Notes under the pieces: model-generated
Seen by the model: the letters and a program-made list of their open reading frames with translations, nothing else
Databases searched by the model: none
What the model was told of the DNA's origin: nothing
Program-made: the position numbers and the translations under genes
From: Litoribacter ruber
Lineage (GTDB): Bacteria > Bacteroidota > Bacteroidia > Cytophagales > Cyclobacteriaceae
DNA: 64,000 nt
Direction: 5' to 3'
Assembly: GCF_018500185.1 (NCBI RefSeq)
Contig: NZ_JAHBGI010000002.1
Location: forward strand, 372,001-436,000
Shown here: positions 26,983 through 36,395 of the stretch, piece after piece
Numbering within the stretch: position 1 is the stretch's first letter
Layout: each line of letters starts with the position of its first letter

Positions 26983-28035
26983 TTATAAACCCAAAATTTG
27001 CTTAATTGTCTCTTTATCAACTCCTCCCCCTGCAAAATCATCAAAGACCTTTGAAGTAGCTGTAATCAAATGGTTTTCAATGAAGGGAGCGCCTTCTGTA
27101 GCTCCCTGAACCGGATCTTTTAGACAACATTCCCATTCCAAAACTGCCCATCCATCAAAACCATATTGTGTAAGTTTCGAGAAAATAGCGTTAAAATCCA
27201 CTTGACCGTCACCAAGGCTTCTAAATCTTCCTGCACGGTCCACCCAGCTTTGGTAGCCTCCATACACCCCCTGCTTCCCGCTCGGGTTAAACTCGGCATC
27301 CTTTACATGGAACATCTTTATTCTTTCGTGGTAATAATCTATGAACTTTTTGTAATCCAGGCATTGCAGCACAAAATGTGAAGGGTCGTAAAGTATATTG
27401 GCGCGCTTATGGCCACCCACTTTGTCCAGGAACATCTCGAAGGTTACCCCATCGTGAAGGTCCTCTCCCGGATGGAGCTCATAGCAGACATCCACTCCGG
27501 CTTCATCGAAGGCGTCCAATATTGGCATCCAACGTTTTGCCAGTTCTTCAAAGCCCATATCCACCAAACCAGCAGGCCTTTGGGGCCATGGATAAATAGT
27601 ATGCCACAGCAATGCTCCCGAAAAGGTAGCATGGGCGGTCAGGCCAAAGTTGGCCGAAGCCTTGGCAGCAAGCTTCATCTGGTCAACCGCCCAAGCGGTC
27701 CTGGCTTCCGGGTTGTTTTTGACACTGTCAGGAGCAAACCCATCAAAACCTACATTATAAGCAGGGTTCACAGCCACCAACTGACCCTGCAAATGAGTGG
27801 AAAGCTCCGTTATTTCAAGTCCTAATTCTTTTAGGACACCTTGTATCTCCTGGCAGTAATCCTTGGATTCGGCAGCCTTTTTCAGGTCTATACAGCGGGC
27901 ATCCCAGGTGGGAATTTGCACTCCCTTGTAGCCAAGACCGGCCACCCATCTCCCTATGTTTTCCAAACTGTTGAAAGGGGCTTCATCCCCCATGAATTGC
28001 GCTAAAAATATAGCGGGACCTTTAACTGATTTCAT
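26983..28035 (-). CDS. Sugar phosphate isomerase/epimerase (TIM barrel)
   Basis: 350 aa of the xylose-isomerase-like / AP-endonuclease-2 fold. Visible motifs are 'GYKGVQIPTWD' early, 'VDVCYELHPGEDLHDG' (metal Glu), 'NILYDPSHFVLQ' (metal Asp/His), 'IKMFHVKDAEFN' and 'GWAVLEWECC' (last metal Glu). The full metal set is present. Relatives include hydroxypyruvate isomerases, IolE/IolI-like enzymes and 3-keto-sugar epimerases; the substrate cannot be chosen from sequence. Such genes usually sit with Gfo/Idh/MocA oxidoreductases, but none is near, so it appears to be a lone gene. Confidence 0.82.
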   Translation of the reverse strand: MKSVKGPAIFLAQFMGDEAPFNSLENIGRWVAGLGYKGVQIPTWDARCIDLKKAAESKDYCQEIQGVLKELGLEITELSTHLQGQLVAVNPAYNVGFDGFAPDSVKNNPEARTAWAVDQMKLAAKASANFGLTAHATFSGALLWHTIYPWPQRPAGLVDMGFEELAKRWMPILDAFDEAGVDVCYELHPGEDLHDGVTFEMFLDKVGGHKRANILYDPSHFVLQCLDYKKFIDYYHERIKMFHVKDAEFNPSGKQGVYGGYQSWVDRAGRFRSLGDGQVDFNAIFSKLTQYGFDGWAVLEWECCLKDPVQGATEGAPFIENHLITATSKVFDDFAGGGVDKETIKQILGL

Positions 28036-28360
28036 CCGATTTCAATTTTTACTTTTCAAACTTTATCCTTTTGTTTTCCTTTCTCTACCGCAGGGCTATT
28101 GCCCGATGAAGACTAGCACCACCCTTATCCCCCCCGCTGTGGCCATAGCCACCAACCGGGGAATCACCTCATTACCATCTACCCACACGCACCAGGCCGG
28201 AAGCCAAATAAACTCTTAAACTCCGCAATTAAGAAACTCTTTGCTATACTAAAGGAACTTTATAACCTCAAATCCTCCTACTTTGAACTTCCTCAATCAA
28301 TTTAAGTAGAACTAGCGCCTTATCCAACCGGTCAAAAGGAAATGGTTCAGGAAAAGGCAG

Positions 28361-28419
28361 TTTAGAAGCCTGTCTGACGCCAAAGGCAAGTGTATTTCCC
28401 GATAACCGCTTCGCGGATC
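28361..28419. repeat. Dispersed repeat element B (copy 2)
   Basis: TTTAGAAGCCTG ... CAAAGGCAAG ... TATTTCCCGATAACCGCTTC and GCGGATC. It ends exactly where homology of the PAS-protein relic begins at 28421. Confidence 0.75.
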
Positions 28420-28420
28420 A

Positions 28421-28640
28421 AAAATTGCATGTATAGCATTTGACACCAATGGTATAATAACTTATGTCAATGATCGATATAAAACCGGTCACCCAGATTT
28501 CTTCTGTATCAGCATATTTGGCCAATGAGGATATTTCCCAAGAGGAATTTCGTGATTTGGTAAATTATATGAGGAGTGCCGCTGATTCCATTGATACTTA
28601 CACGCGTGAACTCAATGAAGTTTTAAGCCAATTAAAATGA
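28421..28640 (+). pseudogene. Deleted copy of the PAS-DHp protein encoded at 51812
   Basis: The first part reads 'KIACIAFDTNGIITYVNDR', matching residues 39-57 of the 217-aa protein at 51812 ('IACIIFDLEGKITYVNDR'). It is joined out of frame to 'KPVTQISSVSAYLANEDISQ' and on to 'DTYTRELNEVLSQLK' plus stop, matching residues 166-217. So residues ~58-165 (~320 bp) are deleted and the join shifts frame. An ATG at 28464 would allow a 58-residue product of the C-terminal part only. Repeat elements lie on both sides (28361-28419 and 28667-28692). Confidence 0.85.
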
Positions 28641-28666
28641 GTTTCTCGGTTTTGAGCCTTTATACC

Positions 28667-28692
28667 TGAGCAGAGAGTCTCCGACTCGAGGG
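28667..28692. repeat. Dispersed repeat element C (copy 2)
   Basis: TGAGCAGAGAGTCTCCGACT and CGAGGG, matching the 25731 copy. It directly follows the PAS relic. Nothing else is seen in 28036-28745 apart from short palindromic fragments (CACCAGGCCGGAAGCC at ~28190). Confidence 0.6.
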
Positions 28693-28745
28693 AACGTTTG
28701 AAAATTACCGCGAAATTCGCTTATTGAAGAGAATTGAAAAGGCCT

Positions 28746-30659
28746 TCAGACTTGGTCTACGCTTAAAGGGGTAAATTGGCATTCCGGAAATTCCATAGCC
28801 ACCTCTACCCCCACATCAGGTAAATTTCTCATCGTAACAGTACCGTGGTTTTTGGAAATATAGGAACTTGCAAGTTTTAGGCCTATTCCCGTGCCGGTTT
28901 TGGACTCCCCTATCAATTGCCCATTATTGAATTTATCAATTATGGCTTCAGGTACAGGTTTGCCTTCATTCATTAGGATTATTATGACTCTGCCTTCAAC
29001 TTTTCTACAAATAATAGAAATATACCCCCCTGCCGGGGTAAATTTCACTGCATTTGCCAGTACATTTCTAATTCCGATCATGACCATCTGTGTATCTGCC
29101 ATGATATAGGCTGAAGTTTCTGCCTTAACATCTACTATTAAAGATTTTTCCTTGATAGCCACGTCCAAAAACTCGAGAACCGTGTAAATCAAACTGTCCA
29201 CTTGGATGCTACTGGCATTAAGCCTTTCGCCGTCCATTTGCTCCATAGCCCAGTGAAGAAGATTTTCAAGTGACATGTTTAACTGCTTAGCCTGCAAACT
29301 TAGCTGGGGCAATAGTTCCTTGAGTTCCTCTAAGGTAAATTCATCCTGACTGGCCATTTCGGTGACCGTCGCGATGGATCTTACAGGTCCCTTGAGGTCA
29401 TGGCCCAACACTTTGAAAATTTGCTGTTGGTGGATATTGAGCGCCTCGGTGTGCTGGGAAAGCTCATTGATTTCTTGGTTTCTTTTTTCCAGCAGGCTAT
29501 AAAGAATACGCGTATTTTCCCATTTCTTTAAAATGAGATATACCAAGCCCAGGGAGGTAGCCAAAAAGACAAATAATAAGAGGATTATATAGCGCTGTTT
29601 GACTAAACTCCTTTCTTTGAAGTCCAGTTCTTGGTTATAAAGTGATTGCTGTTTATCCACAATTGCATTGGCCTCCAGTCGGGCAATCTCCAAACTATTC
29701 TCCTTTCTGCTTAGTGAATCTTTCAATACAGCATGTCTTTTAGTATAATTCAAGGCTTCCTTAAAAGAATCCATATACTCGTAAAGTTGGGAAATAGCAT
29801 ATAATGCATTAACCCTATTTTGCAAAGAGCCGAATTGATCCGCAAGATCAAGTGACCTTTTGGCATATTGTAAAGCTTGCCCATAATCTTTGGTATAGGT
29901 ATAATAGCGGGTTTGGCTAACCAACGCATAGGAGAGCACATCGTAATCATCATCAAGCTCTGCTAGATACAGACCTTTGTCAAAATAAATTTTAACAGAA
30001 TCCATCAAGCCCTCCCTGCCAAAATTATTTCCCAAATTGAGATACAGGTTAGCCAAATCGGTAATGTTGCCCGCATTTTTCAGTATTTTGATAGCCTCAT
30101 GATAAATGCTTAGGGTCTCTTCCAGATTACCTAATTGTAACTTAGCATTAGCTTGATTTAACATAAAATTGGCTATAACGACTGGCTCCTGATTATAATC
30201 ACTGGATTGAATCGCCTTTAAGTGATAATCAAGAGCGGTAGCAAAATCTTCCATCTCATAATAGACCAACCCCACATTGTTGTAAACACTCGCCAGTTTA
30301 TTTACATCATTAAGCGCTTCAAAAACTTTGGCCGCCTGTAAATAAAAACTTATAGCTTCCGATAAATTCCCTTTTTGGTAATGATAAATACCCAAATAAG
30401 AATAGCCTTTGGCTATACCTTTGGAATAACTAATTGCTCTACTAGAGTTAAGTGTCCACTGTGCATAAAAAAGTAAACTGTCAAGATGGGAGCCCCTGAA
30501 TTCATACGCCAGATCTGCAATACTGTCGATTTGAGTCGTATCTTCTAATAACTCTGAAGGGAATAGATCATTTTGAATCTGGTAGCTGAAGGAATGCTGG
30601 GCAGAAGTCAACGTTACCACCAATACCAAAAGAATGATTAAAGGTGCTAACTTAACCAT
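28746..30659 (-). CDS. TPR sensor histidine kinase
   Basis: 637 aa: signal peptide (about 1-20), a periplasmic run of TPR repeats (about 80-310, e.g. 'GYSYLGIYHYQKGNLSEAIS'), a coiled region, one membrane helix (about 356-377), then the DHp domain with 'VLGHDLKGPVR' (phospho-accepting His420) and a HATPase domain with 'NVLANAVKFTPAGG' (N box) and 'SKTGTGIGLKLASSYI' (G2 box). This is the common Bacteroidota orphan kinase type; no response regulator is adjacent. Its input is probably protein-protein contact through the TPRs. The PAS-protein relic lies just downstream. Confidence 0.9.
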   Translation of the reverse strand: MVKLAPLIILLVLVVTLTSAQHSFSYQIQNDLFPSELLEDTTQIDSIADLAYEFRGSHLDSLLFYAQWTLNSSRAISYSKGIAKGYSYLGIYHYQKGNLSEAISFYLQAAKVFEALNDVNKLASVYNNVGLVYYEMEDFATALDYHLKAIQSSDYNQEPVVIANFMLNQANAKLQLGNLEETLSIYHEAIKILKNAGNITDLANLYLNLGNNFGREGLMDSVKIYFDKGLYLAELDDDYDVLSYALVSQTRYYTYTKDYGQALQYAKRSLDLADQFGSLQNRVNALYAISQLYEYMDSFKEALNYTKRHAVLKDSLSRKENSLEIARLEANAIVDKQQSLYNQELDFKERSLVKQRYIILLLFVFLATSLGLVYLILKKWENTRILYSLLEKRNQEINELSQHTEALNIHQQQIFKVLGHDLKGPVRSIATVTEMASQDEFTLEELKELLPQLSLQAKQLNMSLENLLHWAMEQMDGERLNASSIQVDSLIYTVLEFLDVAIKEKSLIVDVKAETSAYIMADTQMVMIGIRNVLANAVKFTPAGGYISIICRKVEGRVIIILMNEGKPVPEAIIDKFNNGQLIGESKTGTGIGLKLASSYISKNHGTVTMRNLPDVGVEVAMEFPECQFTPLSVDQV

Positions 30660-30947
30660 AATTACACTGATGAGGGGTCAAATTAACAAATTAATAGAAT
30701 TTAAAAGAAGAATAGTTGATTATTTTTTTACAGAAACATTCACCTCCCCGTGCCCTTCATTGAGATGAATGAACCTGACTCTTATAAAGCCCATCCCATC
30801 ATCTATATTTATATATGATTATTGGTTGCGGTCCAAACAAGTGGCCAATAACCTCCCTGGCTGACAAAATATCTGAGGATAGCAATCCGGTCATCGTCTC
30901 TACCTATGCTGAGCAATTAGAACTATACTGTTCACGAATTGGAAAAG

Positions 30948-31541
30948 TTAGGAGGTTAGGGAGTCTAATCTGCGTTTTAGTTTTTGTAGATTTTGCTGTT
31001 TCTTTTGCTCCCGATAATCCGTACCAAAGGCAGTATGGTAAATATGCCTCTTCAAAAAGTCTATTTGAATTTTAAGCCAGGTTGTCAAATTCAATTCTGG
31101 GTCAAAATGCCTCATTTCATTAAATAGCCTTTCGCTTTTGTCTTCAAACCCCTCAGTCCCCAGATAATCCAAGTCGGCATCTGCCAATATTTTTTCCATA
31201 ATAGTAACTGGGGCTTGCGGTATTTTTGTAGCCATAATCATCCCGCAAACTTTTTCTACCTGCTCCGATGAAAAACCAAATTCGGGAAGGTCTTCCCTTA
31301 CCATGCCACATCCTAGTTCCTCATGGTTTTCTCTTTGAATTATAAAACCTGCATCGTGATACACGGCTGCTGTTTGGATAAGCAAAAGTTCCTCCGGTCC
31401 TAAATTTTCATGGTTTGCTAGCAGGAGGCAGTTTTGTAACACATCAAGGGTATGCCCGACGTTGTGATATAAAAGATAGGCTGGAAGATTCCGTTGAAGT
31501 TTGGGAATAATCTGGTCATAGACAGTTTTGAAATTCACCAT
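30948..31541 (-). CDS. HD-domain phosphohydrolase
   Basis: 197 aa with the HD metal set: His30 in 'YHNVGHTLDV', His62-Asp63 in 'VYHDAGF', and Asp121/Asp123 in 'ILADADLDYLG'. It is of the small single-domain type used on nucleotides or phosphate esters, including some cyclic-nucleotide phosphodiesterases. It is the last gene of a minus-strand series, starting 2 bp after the YitT stop. Position behind a response-regulator adenylate cyclase makes breakdown of the cyclase product a reasonable but unproven idea. The 288 bp that follow hold no supported gene. Confidence 0.82.
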   Translation of the reverse strand: MVNFKTVYDQIIPKLQRNLPAYLLYHNVGHTLDVLQNCLLLANHENLGPEELLLIQTAAVYHDAGFIIQRENHEELGCGMVREDLPEFGFSSEQVEKVCGMIMATKIPQAPVTIMEKILADADLDYLGTEGFEDKSERLFNEMRHFDPELNLTTWLKIQIDFLKRHIYHTAFGTDYREQKKQQNLQKLKRRLDSLTS

Positions 31542-31543
31542 TT

Positions 31544-32431
31544 TTAATGCTGCTCTGCCTTTCTTTTGATCAGTCCACCTTTTACTTCTTTAATGCTTTG
31601 TATGTAAAAAAAGGCCTCAGCATCTATCTCATTGACAGCCTCCTTAATCCTATGGATTTCCAATCGGGTGACAATAGTCATAATGATGTCACATTCATAT
31701 TTTAAATGAAAGTTTTCAGGCAGATAGCCCCTTTCTCCTTTATACACGGAAATAGCTTTCCCGAAATTATTGACTATTAGACTTTTAATTTGTTCGTGTT
31801 CTTTGGAGATAATGGTCAGGGCAGTGTATTCCTCAAACCCATCCACCACATAATCGGAGGTTTTCATGGCCGTGAAGTAAACCAATATGGAATACATGGC
31901 CGTCTCTATTCCAAATTTAAAAGCCGCTCCCAAGATGATGATGGTATTTAAGGCAAGGATTATCTCCCCTGAAGTAAATCCGGATTTTTTCTTTGTGTAA
32001 TACCCTATGACTTCCAGCCCATCTATTACTCCTCCCCCTCTTATGACAAATCCTATCCCCATCCCAATAAAAAAACCTCCAAATACTGCTATCAAAACCT
32101 TGTCTGTAGTGAATATGGGGATTTCAATAAAATACATTCCGGCTGCCAACAGCAATACCGCAATTAGAGCTTTCAAGCTGAATGTTTGGCCAATTTTACT
32201 ATAGCCTATAATCAGAAAAGGAAGGTTGAAAACTATCAAAAGAATGCTGATATGTACATTGGCAAATCCTTTGACCAATATGGAGATGCCCGTGATTCCC
32301 CCATCTAGAAAATTATTGGGTACCATAAAACCCTGAAGTCCTACTACTGCAAAAGCAACCCCAATTATCGTAAAGGCTATCGATTTAAATGAAAAAATAG
32401 ACTTCCAATTAATTTTTTTCAAATCACTCAT
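31544..32431 (-). CDS. YitT-family membrane protein (DUF161 + DUF2179)
   Basis: 295 aa from ATG 32431 ('MSDLKKINWKSIFSF'); the frame is open a further 15 codons that lack family resemblance. Five or six membrane helices carry the family motifs 'VPNNFLDGGITGISIL' and 'GGGVIDGLEVIGYY'. The C-terminal ~90 residues are the DUF2179 domain ('YTALTIISKEHEQIKSLI'). The role of YitT proteins is unknown, though they are often called transporters. It is coupled to the HD gene by a 2-bp gap and lies ~90 bp after the cyclase gene. Confidence 0.85.
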   Translation of the reverse strand: MSDLKKINWKSIFSFKSIAFTIIGVAFAVVGLQGFMVPNNFLDGGITGISILVKGFANVHISILLIVFNLPFLIIGYSKIGQTFSLKALIAVLLLAAGMYFIEIPIFTTDKVLIAVFGGFFIGMGIGFVIRGGGVIDGLEVIGYYTKKKSGFTSGEIILALNTIIILGAAFKFGIETAMYSILVYFTAMKTSDYVVDGFEEYTALTIISKEHEQIKSLIVNNFGKAISVYKGERGYLPENFHLKYECDIIMTIVTRLEIHRIKEAVNEIDAEAFFYIQSIKEVKGGLIKRKAEQH

Positions 32432-32524
32432 TATTCTTAATTTAAATCTTTGCCCGGAACAGTCCCGATCATCCAAAACTCGGCAGGATTGCCATGTTGT
32501 TTTTAAATATAAACTCTTAATTTC

Positions 32525-33565
32525 CTACTCCAAAACTTCGTAGACCACCACAGGGTCCTTTTTATTCTTTAATTTCAATACATTGGATTCTTTGCAATTG
32601 AAAGATTCCTTTACCTTCTGATAATTGGATTCGGTAATGAGAATCTGGTTTTTGTCTGCAGCGGCCTGCAGCCTGGCTGCGACATTTACAATATCCCCTA
32701 TAACCGTAAAGTCGAACCTTTTGAGGGTGGTGGAACCGATATTACCAGACACCATCTCCCCAGAATTGATACCTATAGACACCTGAGGCTTAAATTCAGC
32801 TTTACCTTGAAATCCCGGCAATCCATCCAAGGTTTGTCTAATGGCCAGGCAACTGTCAATTGCTCTATCCAAATGATAATCACCGGTAAACACCGCCATG
32901 ATTGCATCGCCTATAAATTTATCTACCACCCCTCCTTCCTTGATTATCTCCTGTACCATGATGTCAAAATAGCAGTTCAACAGCTCCACTACCTTATCCG
33001 GTGACTCATTTTCACTGATGCTGGTAAAACTGCATATATCGATAAAGGCCACTGTTCCTTCCACACTTTCATTAAGAAACATGGCTTTTTCTATTTCCAC
33101 CCCACCCATAAAATTTAAGACGGTTTCATCCACGTACATCTTGAGGATATTGTTTTCCTTAACAGCCTTAAGGGTTTCTCTAATCATCAACACATGCTTC
33201 AGGGTCCTATCAATAGTAAGTTCCAAATCCGCAAAATTCACGGGTTTGGTCACAAAATCAAATGCTCCTCTGTTCATAGCCAGGCGGATATTGTCCATAT
33301 CCCCATAGGCGGATACAATCACGGATTTTAGGAGAGAATTCTGCTCATTGAGCTTGGAGAGCAGAGTCAGCCCGTCCATTTCGGGCATATTGATATCACT
33401 GAGAACCAAGTCTACATCTTTATGGTCTTTAAGCTTCTCCAAGGCATGTCTGCCATTGATGGCAAAAATAAATTCATATTCACTTTGTCGGATTTTTTGC
33501 CTGAATTTCTGTTTGATTAAAATTTCCAAATCCTCCTCGTCATCTACCACTAATATCTTTGCCAT
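32525..33565 (-). CDS. Response regulator with class III adenylate cyclase domain
   Basis: 346 aa. The receiver domain (1-120) has Asp57 in 'VLSDINMPEMDG' and the conserved 'TKPVN' lysine. The cyclase domain (about 165-345) keeps all key residues: metal Asp176 ('FIDICSFTS') and Asp220 ('FIGDAIMAVF'), Lys216 and Asp291 for adenine choice, and Asn294 and Arg298 ('GDIVNVAARL') for catalysis. It should therefore make cAMP under control of phosphorylation. It starts 15 bp after a single-domain response regulator, which itself follows a histidine kinase. Confidence 0.92.
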   Translation of the reverse strand: MAKILVVDDEEDLEILIKQKFRQKIRQSEYEFIFAINGRHALEKLKDHKDVDLVLSDINMPEMDGLTLLSKLNEQNSLLKSVIVSAYGDMDNIRLAMNRGAFDFVTKPVNFADLELTIDRTLKHVLMIRETLKAVKENNILKMYVDETVLNFMGGVEIEKAMFLNESVEGTVAFIDICSFTSISENESPDKVVELLNCYFDIMVQEIIKEGGVVDKFIGDAIMAVFTGDYHLDRAIDSCLAIRQTLDGLPGFQGKAEFKPQVSIGINSGEMVSGNIGSTTLKRFDFTVIGDIVNVAARLQAAADKNQILITESNYQKVKESFNCKESNVLKLKNKKDPVVVYEVLE

Positions 33566-33580
33566 TTCTTTTTCCTTATC

Positions 33581-33955
33581 TTATTGCAGTAAATTGTTGA
33601 TCTCTTTTTTAAGGGATTCAAAGTCTATGGGTTTGGTGAAAAATCCCGTGGCTCCTGAATCCATGGCTTTATCATGATTTTCTTGGTCGCCATAGGCTGA
33701 AATCATGCTTACCTGTAGCTCAGGGTAGCGAGCTTTTACTTCTTCCAATAACTCCAGGCCACTCATGCCCGGCATGTTGATATCGGAAAACATGTACATT
33801 ACCTTTGGAGGGTTGCTTTCCTCGAGAATATCCAAGGCCTCCCTTCCGGAAAAAGCAAAAACAAGCTCTAGGTTGCCAGTTTTGATTTCCTTTCTGAACT
33901 TTTGTCTAAAAAGCGTCTCTACATCCTTTTCATCATCGACTATTAGTATTTTCAT
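33581..33955 (-). CDS. Single-domain response regulator (CheY-like)
   Basis: 124 aa, receiver domain only. Acidic pair 'VDDEKD', phospho-acceptor Asp58 in 'MFSDINMPGMSG', 'MISAYGD' (Ser/Thr switch), and 'FTKPIDF' (Lys). The sequence resembles the receiver of the next gene, which suggests duplication. It starts 6 bp after the histidine kinase gene ends, so it is a direct phosphorelay partner, perhaps competing with the cyclase receiver for phosphate. Confidence 0.9.
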   Translation of the reverse strand: MKILIVDDEKDVETLFRQKFRKEIKTGNLELVFAFSGREALDILEESNPPKVMYMFSDINMPGMSGLELLEEVKARYPELQVSMISAYGDQENHDKAMDSGATGFFTKPIDFESLKKEINNLLQ

Positions 33956-33961
33956 ATGTCT

Positions 33962-35380
33962 TTATATGTTATCATAAGGTAGAGTAATTGTAAATACGGT
34001 TCCTCGGCAACTCTCTTCCAATCCGATTTCCGCGTTGAATTGATCGTTTGAATCATTGTGTCCTACTTCTAAATTACCTCCGTGTGCTTTAATGATATCA
34101 TAACTAAGCGACAACCCAAGTCCTGTTCCTTCGCCAGTAGGCTTGGTGGTAAAGAAGGGTTGAAAGATTTTAGCCTTAATGGCCTGGGGTATACCTATGC
34201 CGTTATCCCTAATGGTGATCATCACATTCCCTCTGCCATGATCAGAATAAAGAGCGGTGGCTACTTCAACTTTAGGTGTATAGTCCTGTATTCCCTTTTC
34301 CTGGAGGTTTTTGGCTTGCTGATTGACGGCATAAAAGGCATTGTTGATAAGGTTAAGAAAGACTCTACCTATATCCTGGGGGACAATGTTTATACTTGGA
34401 AGATCTGGATGGAGGTCCAACTTAAAACTTGCATTGAAGGATTTATCCTTTGCACGTAAGCCATGGTAAGATAGCCTGAGATACTCCTCAGCAAGGGCGT
34501 TAATGTCCGTAAGGGATTTCTCTTCAGAATTATTCCGGCTGTGCATCAGCATTCCCTTGACTATGGCATCGGCACGTTTGCCATGGTGGTTTATTTTTTC
34601 CAGGTTTAGTTTGATATCTTCTACCAAAACCTTTACCTCCTCGATGTCCCCCTTCTGAAGTTCTTCTTTCATTTCATCAAGAAGTTCACTGCTTACTTCG
34701 GAAAAGTTATTGACAAAATTGAGCGGGTTTTGGATTTCATGCGCTATTCCAGCAGTAAGCTCTCCGAGTGAGGCCATTTTTTCTGCATGGATGAGCTGCG
34801 CCTGAGTGGATTTAAGTTCTTCAAGAGTTTTTTCAAGTTCTTCCTTTTGCTGGGTAAGTGCCGAGGTCCGTTCACGGACCTGTCTTTCCAACATTATTTT
34901 CATCTGCTCAGTGGCTTTAAACTCCTGTTCCCTAGCCAAGGATTTAATCTTTTCTCTTTCTAGGGCTTTTCTTTGCCTGTTGTTATTGATCCACATGGCA
35001 ATGCCCCATGCAATAGCACAGAATATGGCCAAAAGGAAATAGTCATCCCAACGCTTGTAAAACTGTGGAAAAATAAATTCGACTACTTCAATTATTAGGG
35101 ATAATAATAAAAGAGGCAACCAGGCGAATACAAGCTGTCTGCCTTTGTCCAATTCTTTAAACCGGAGAATAGCATAAATTACAGCCCCTACTAATAAAAT
35201 TGAGAGCACTTTCCCAAATACATCCCCTAGCAAGGTGGAAACATCTAAAATCCATACCGTGATGGATACAATTAGCCCCCACTTTAGGGTTTTCTTCCAT
35301 CTTAGCGGAACTTCATAAGTCAAAGAAGAAGTCCTGAGATAGGAAATAAGAATAATGGCGACTATAATTTCTACATTCAT
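33962..35380 (-). CDS. Membrane sensor histidine kinase
   Basis: 472 aa with about four N-terminal membrane helices (1-20, 30-50, 55-75, 85-105 and possibly 112-131) that leave little extracellular sequence. A long coiled coil follows (135-200), then DHp with 'AGIAHEIQNPLNFVNN' (His214), and a HATPase domain with 'NLINNAFYAV', 'IRDNGIGIP' and 'GTGLGLSLSYDI'. All boxes are intact. It is the first gene of the kinase-regulator-cyclase-YitT-HD series; spacing to the next gene is 6 bp. It may sense a membrane state rather than a soluble ligand. Confidence 0.92.
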   Translation of the reverse strand: MNVEIIVAIILISYLRTSSLTYEVPLRWKKTLKWGLIVSITVWILDVSTLLGDVFGKVLSILLVGAVIYAILRFKELDKGRQLVFAWLPLLLLSLIIEVVEFIFPQFYKRWDDYFLLAIFCAIAWGIAMWINNNRQRKALEREKIKSLAREQEFKATEQMKIMLERQVRERTSALTQQKEELEKTLEELKSTQAQLIHAEKMASLGELTAGIAHEIQNPLNFVNNFSEVSSELLDEMKEELQKGDIEEVKVLVEDIKLNLEKINHHGKRADAIVKGMLMHSRNNSEEKSLTDINALAEEYLRLSYHGLRAKDKSFNASFKLDLHPDLPSINIVPQDIGRVFLNLINNAFYAVNQQAKNLQEKGIQDYTPKVEVATALYSDHGRGNVMITIRDNGIGIPQAIKAKIFQPFFTTKPTGEGTGLGLSLSYDIIKAHGGNLEVGHNDSNDQFNAEIGLEESCRGTVFTITLPYDNI

Positions 35381-35587
35381 TATAACTTCCGATAGGGATA
35401 TTAGCTTTTATATTCAATCTTCGCTTTGTTGCCTGTATTTGCTTTCTATCCCATCCTCCCTCTACAATCTAGTTTCGACACATTGAAGGAAGCCCCCTGG
35501 CATCATTGCTGATAATCCATATTTTTTTCCGTCGATAAATTTGCATGAAAATAACAAATAAAGCAATAGTTAAAGTTAAACAATCTA

Positions 35588-36352
35588 TTACCTTTTGCGC
35601 TCATTGCCACTTTCCTTCAGTCTGGGATTGAGTGACACTTTCCTGCCTTCCGAATTTCTCCGCATTCTCATATTGACAAGTTCAACTGTCAGGGAGAAAA
35701 AAACAGCAAAATAGATATAACCTTTAGGTACTTCCACATGGAATCCTTCTATCAGTAACATAAAACCAATTAAGATCAGAAATGAAAGGGCCAAAATCTG
35801 CAAAGTCGGTTGCCTGTTGATAAAGGCACTTATTTTACCCGCAAACAGAATCATAATCCCCATAGCAATCACCACCGCTACAATCATAATCTGTACCTCA
35901 TCCACGAGGCCCACAGCTGTCAAAATACTATCAAATGAAAAAACGGCATCCAATAAGATTATTTGGAGTATGACCCTAAAAACATTGCTTGTCACGTTAG
36001 TTTTAATCACCTCGGCTTTCCCTTCCATCTTATGATGGATCTCCAAAGTGGATTTGAAGAGGAGAAACAGACCACCGCCAATAAGAATTAAATCCTTGCC
36101 ACTGAATTGAAATCCCATCAGGCCAAATAACGGGTCGTTGAATTTTATAATATAGGTAATTCCCAGAAGTAAACCTATTCTAAAGATCATGGCAAATACA
36201 AGCCCTATTACCCTTGCCTTTTCCTGTTTGGATTCAGGCAGTTTATTGGATATTATGGAAATAAAAATAATATTATCAATACCCAACACCACCTCGAGAA
36301 AAGTAAGCGTGGCCAAAGCTATCCAGGTTTCTGTGAGTAGATAGATTTCCAT
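35588..36352 (-). CDS. TerC-family integral membrane protein
   Basis: 254 aa with about seven membrane helices. It has the family's acidic intramembrane motifs: 'ALATLTFLEVVLGIDNIIFI' near the N-terminus and 'ILLDAVFSFDSILTAVG' in the middle. TerC/Alx proteins handle metal ions, with manganese export shown for some members. The C-terminal ~25 residues are basic ('RRNSEGRKVSLNPRLKESGN'). It is followed by an acetyltransferase gene (43 bp on the upstream side) in the same direction, with no clear functional link. Confidence 0.9.
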   Translation of the reverse strand: MEIYLLTETWIALATLTFLEVVLGIDNIIFISIISNKLPESKQEKARVIGLVFAMIFRIGLLLGITYIIKFNDPLFGLMGFQFSGKDLILIGGGLFLLFKSTLEIHHKMEGKAEVIKTNVTSNVFRVILQIILLDAVFSFDSILTAVGLVDEVQIMIVAVVIAMGIMILFAGKISAFINRQPTLQILALSFLILIGFMLLIEGFHVEVPKGYIYFAVFFSLTVELVNMRMRRNSEGRKVSLNPRLKESGNERKR

Positions 36353-36395
36353 GTGTGCAGATTAATTGTAAAGACTACCTATAGATTACAAAAGG

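Noticed and set aside
30815-31075. 86-codon plus-strand frame beginning 'MIIGCGPNKWPIT'
   Set aside because: Half of it is antisense to the HD-domain gene, and no homology or promoter supports it.
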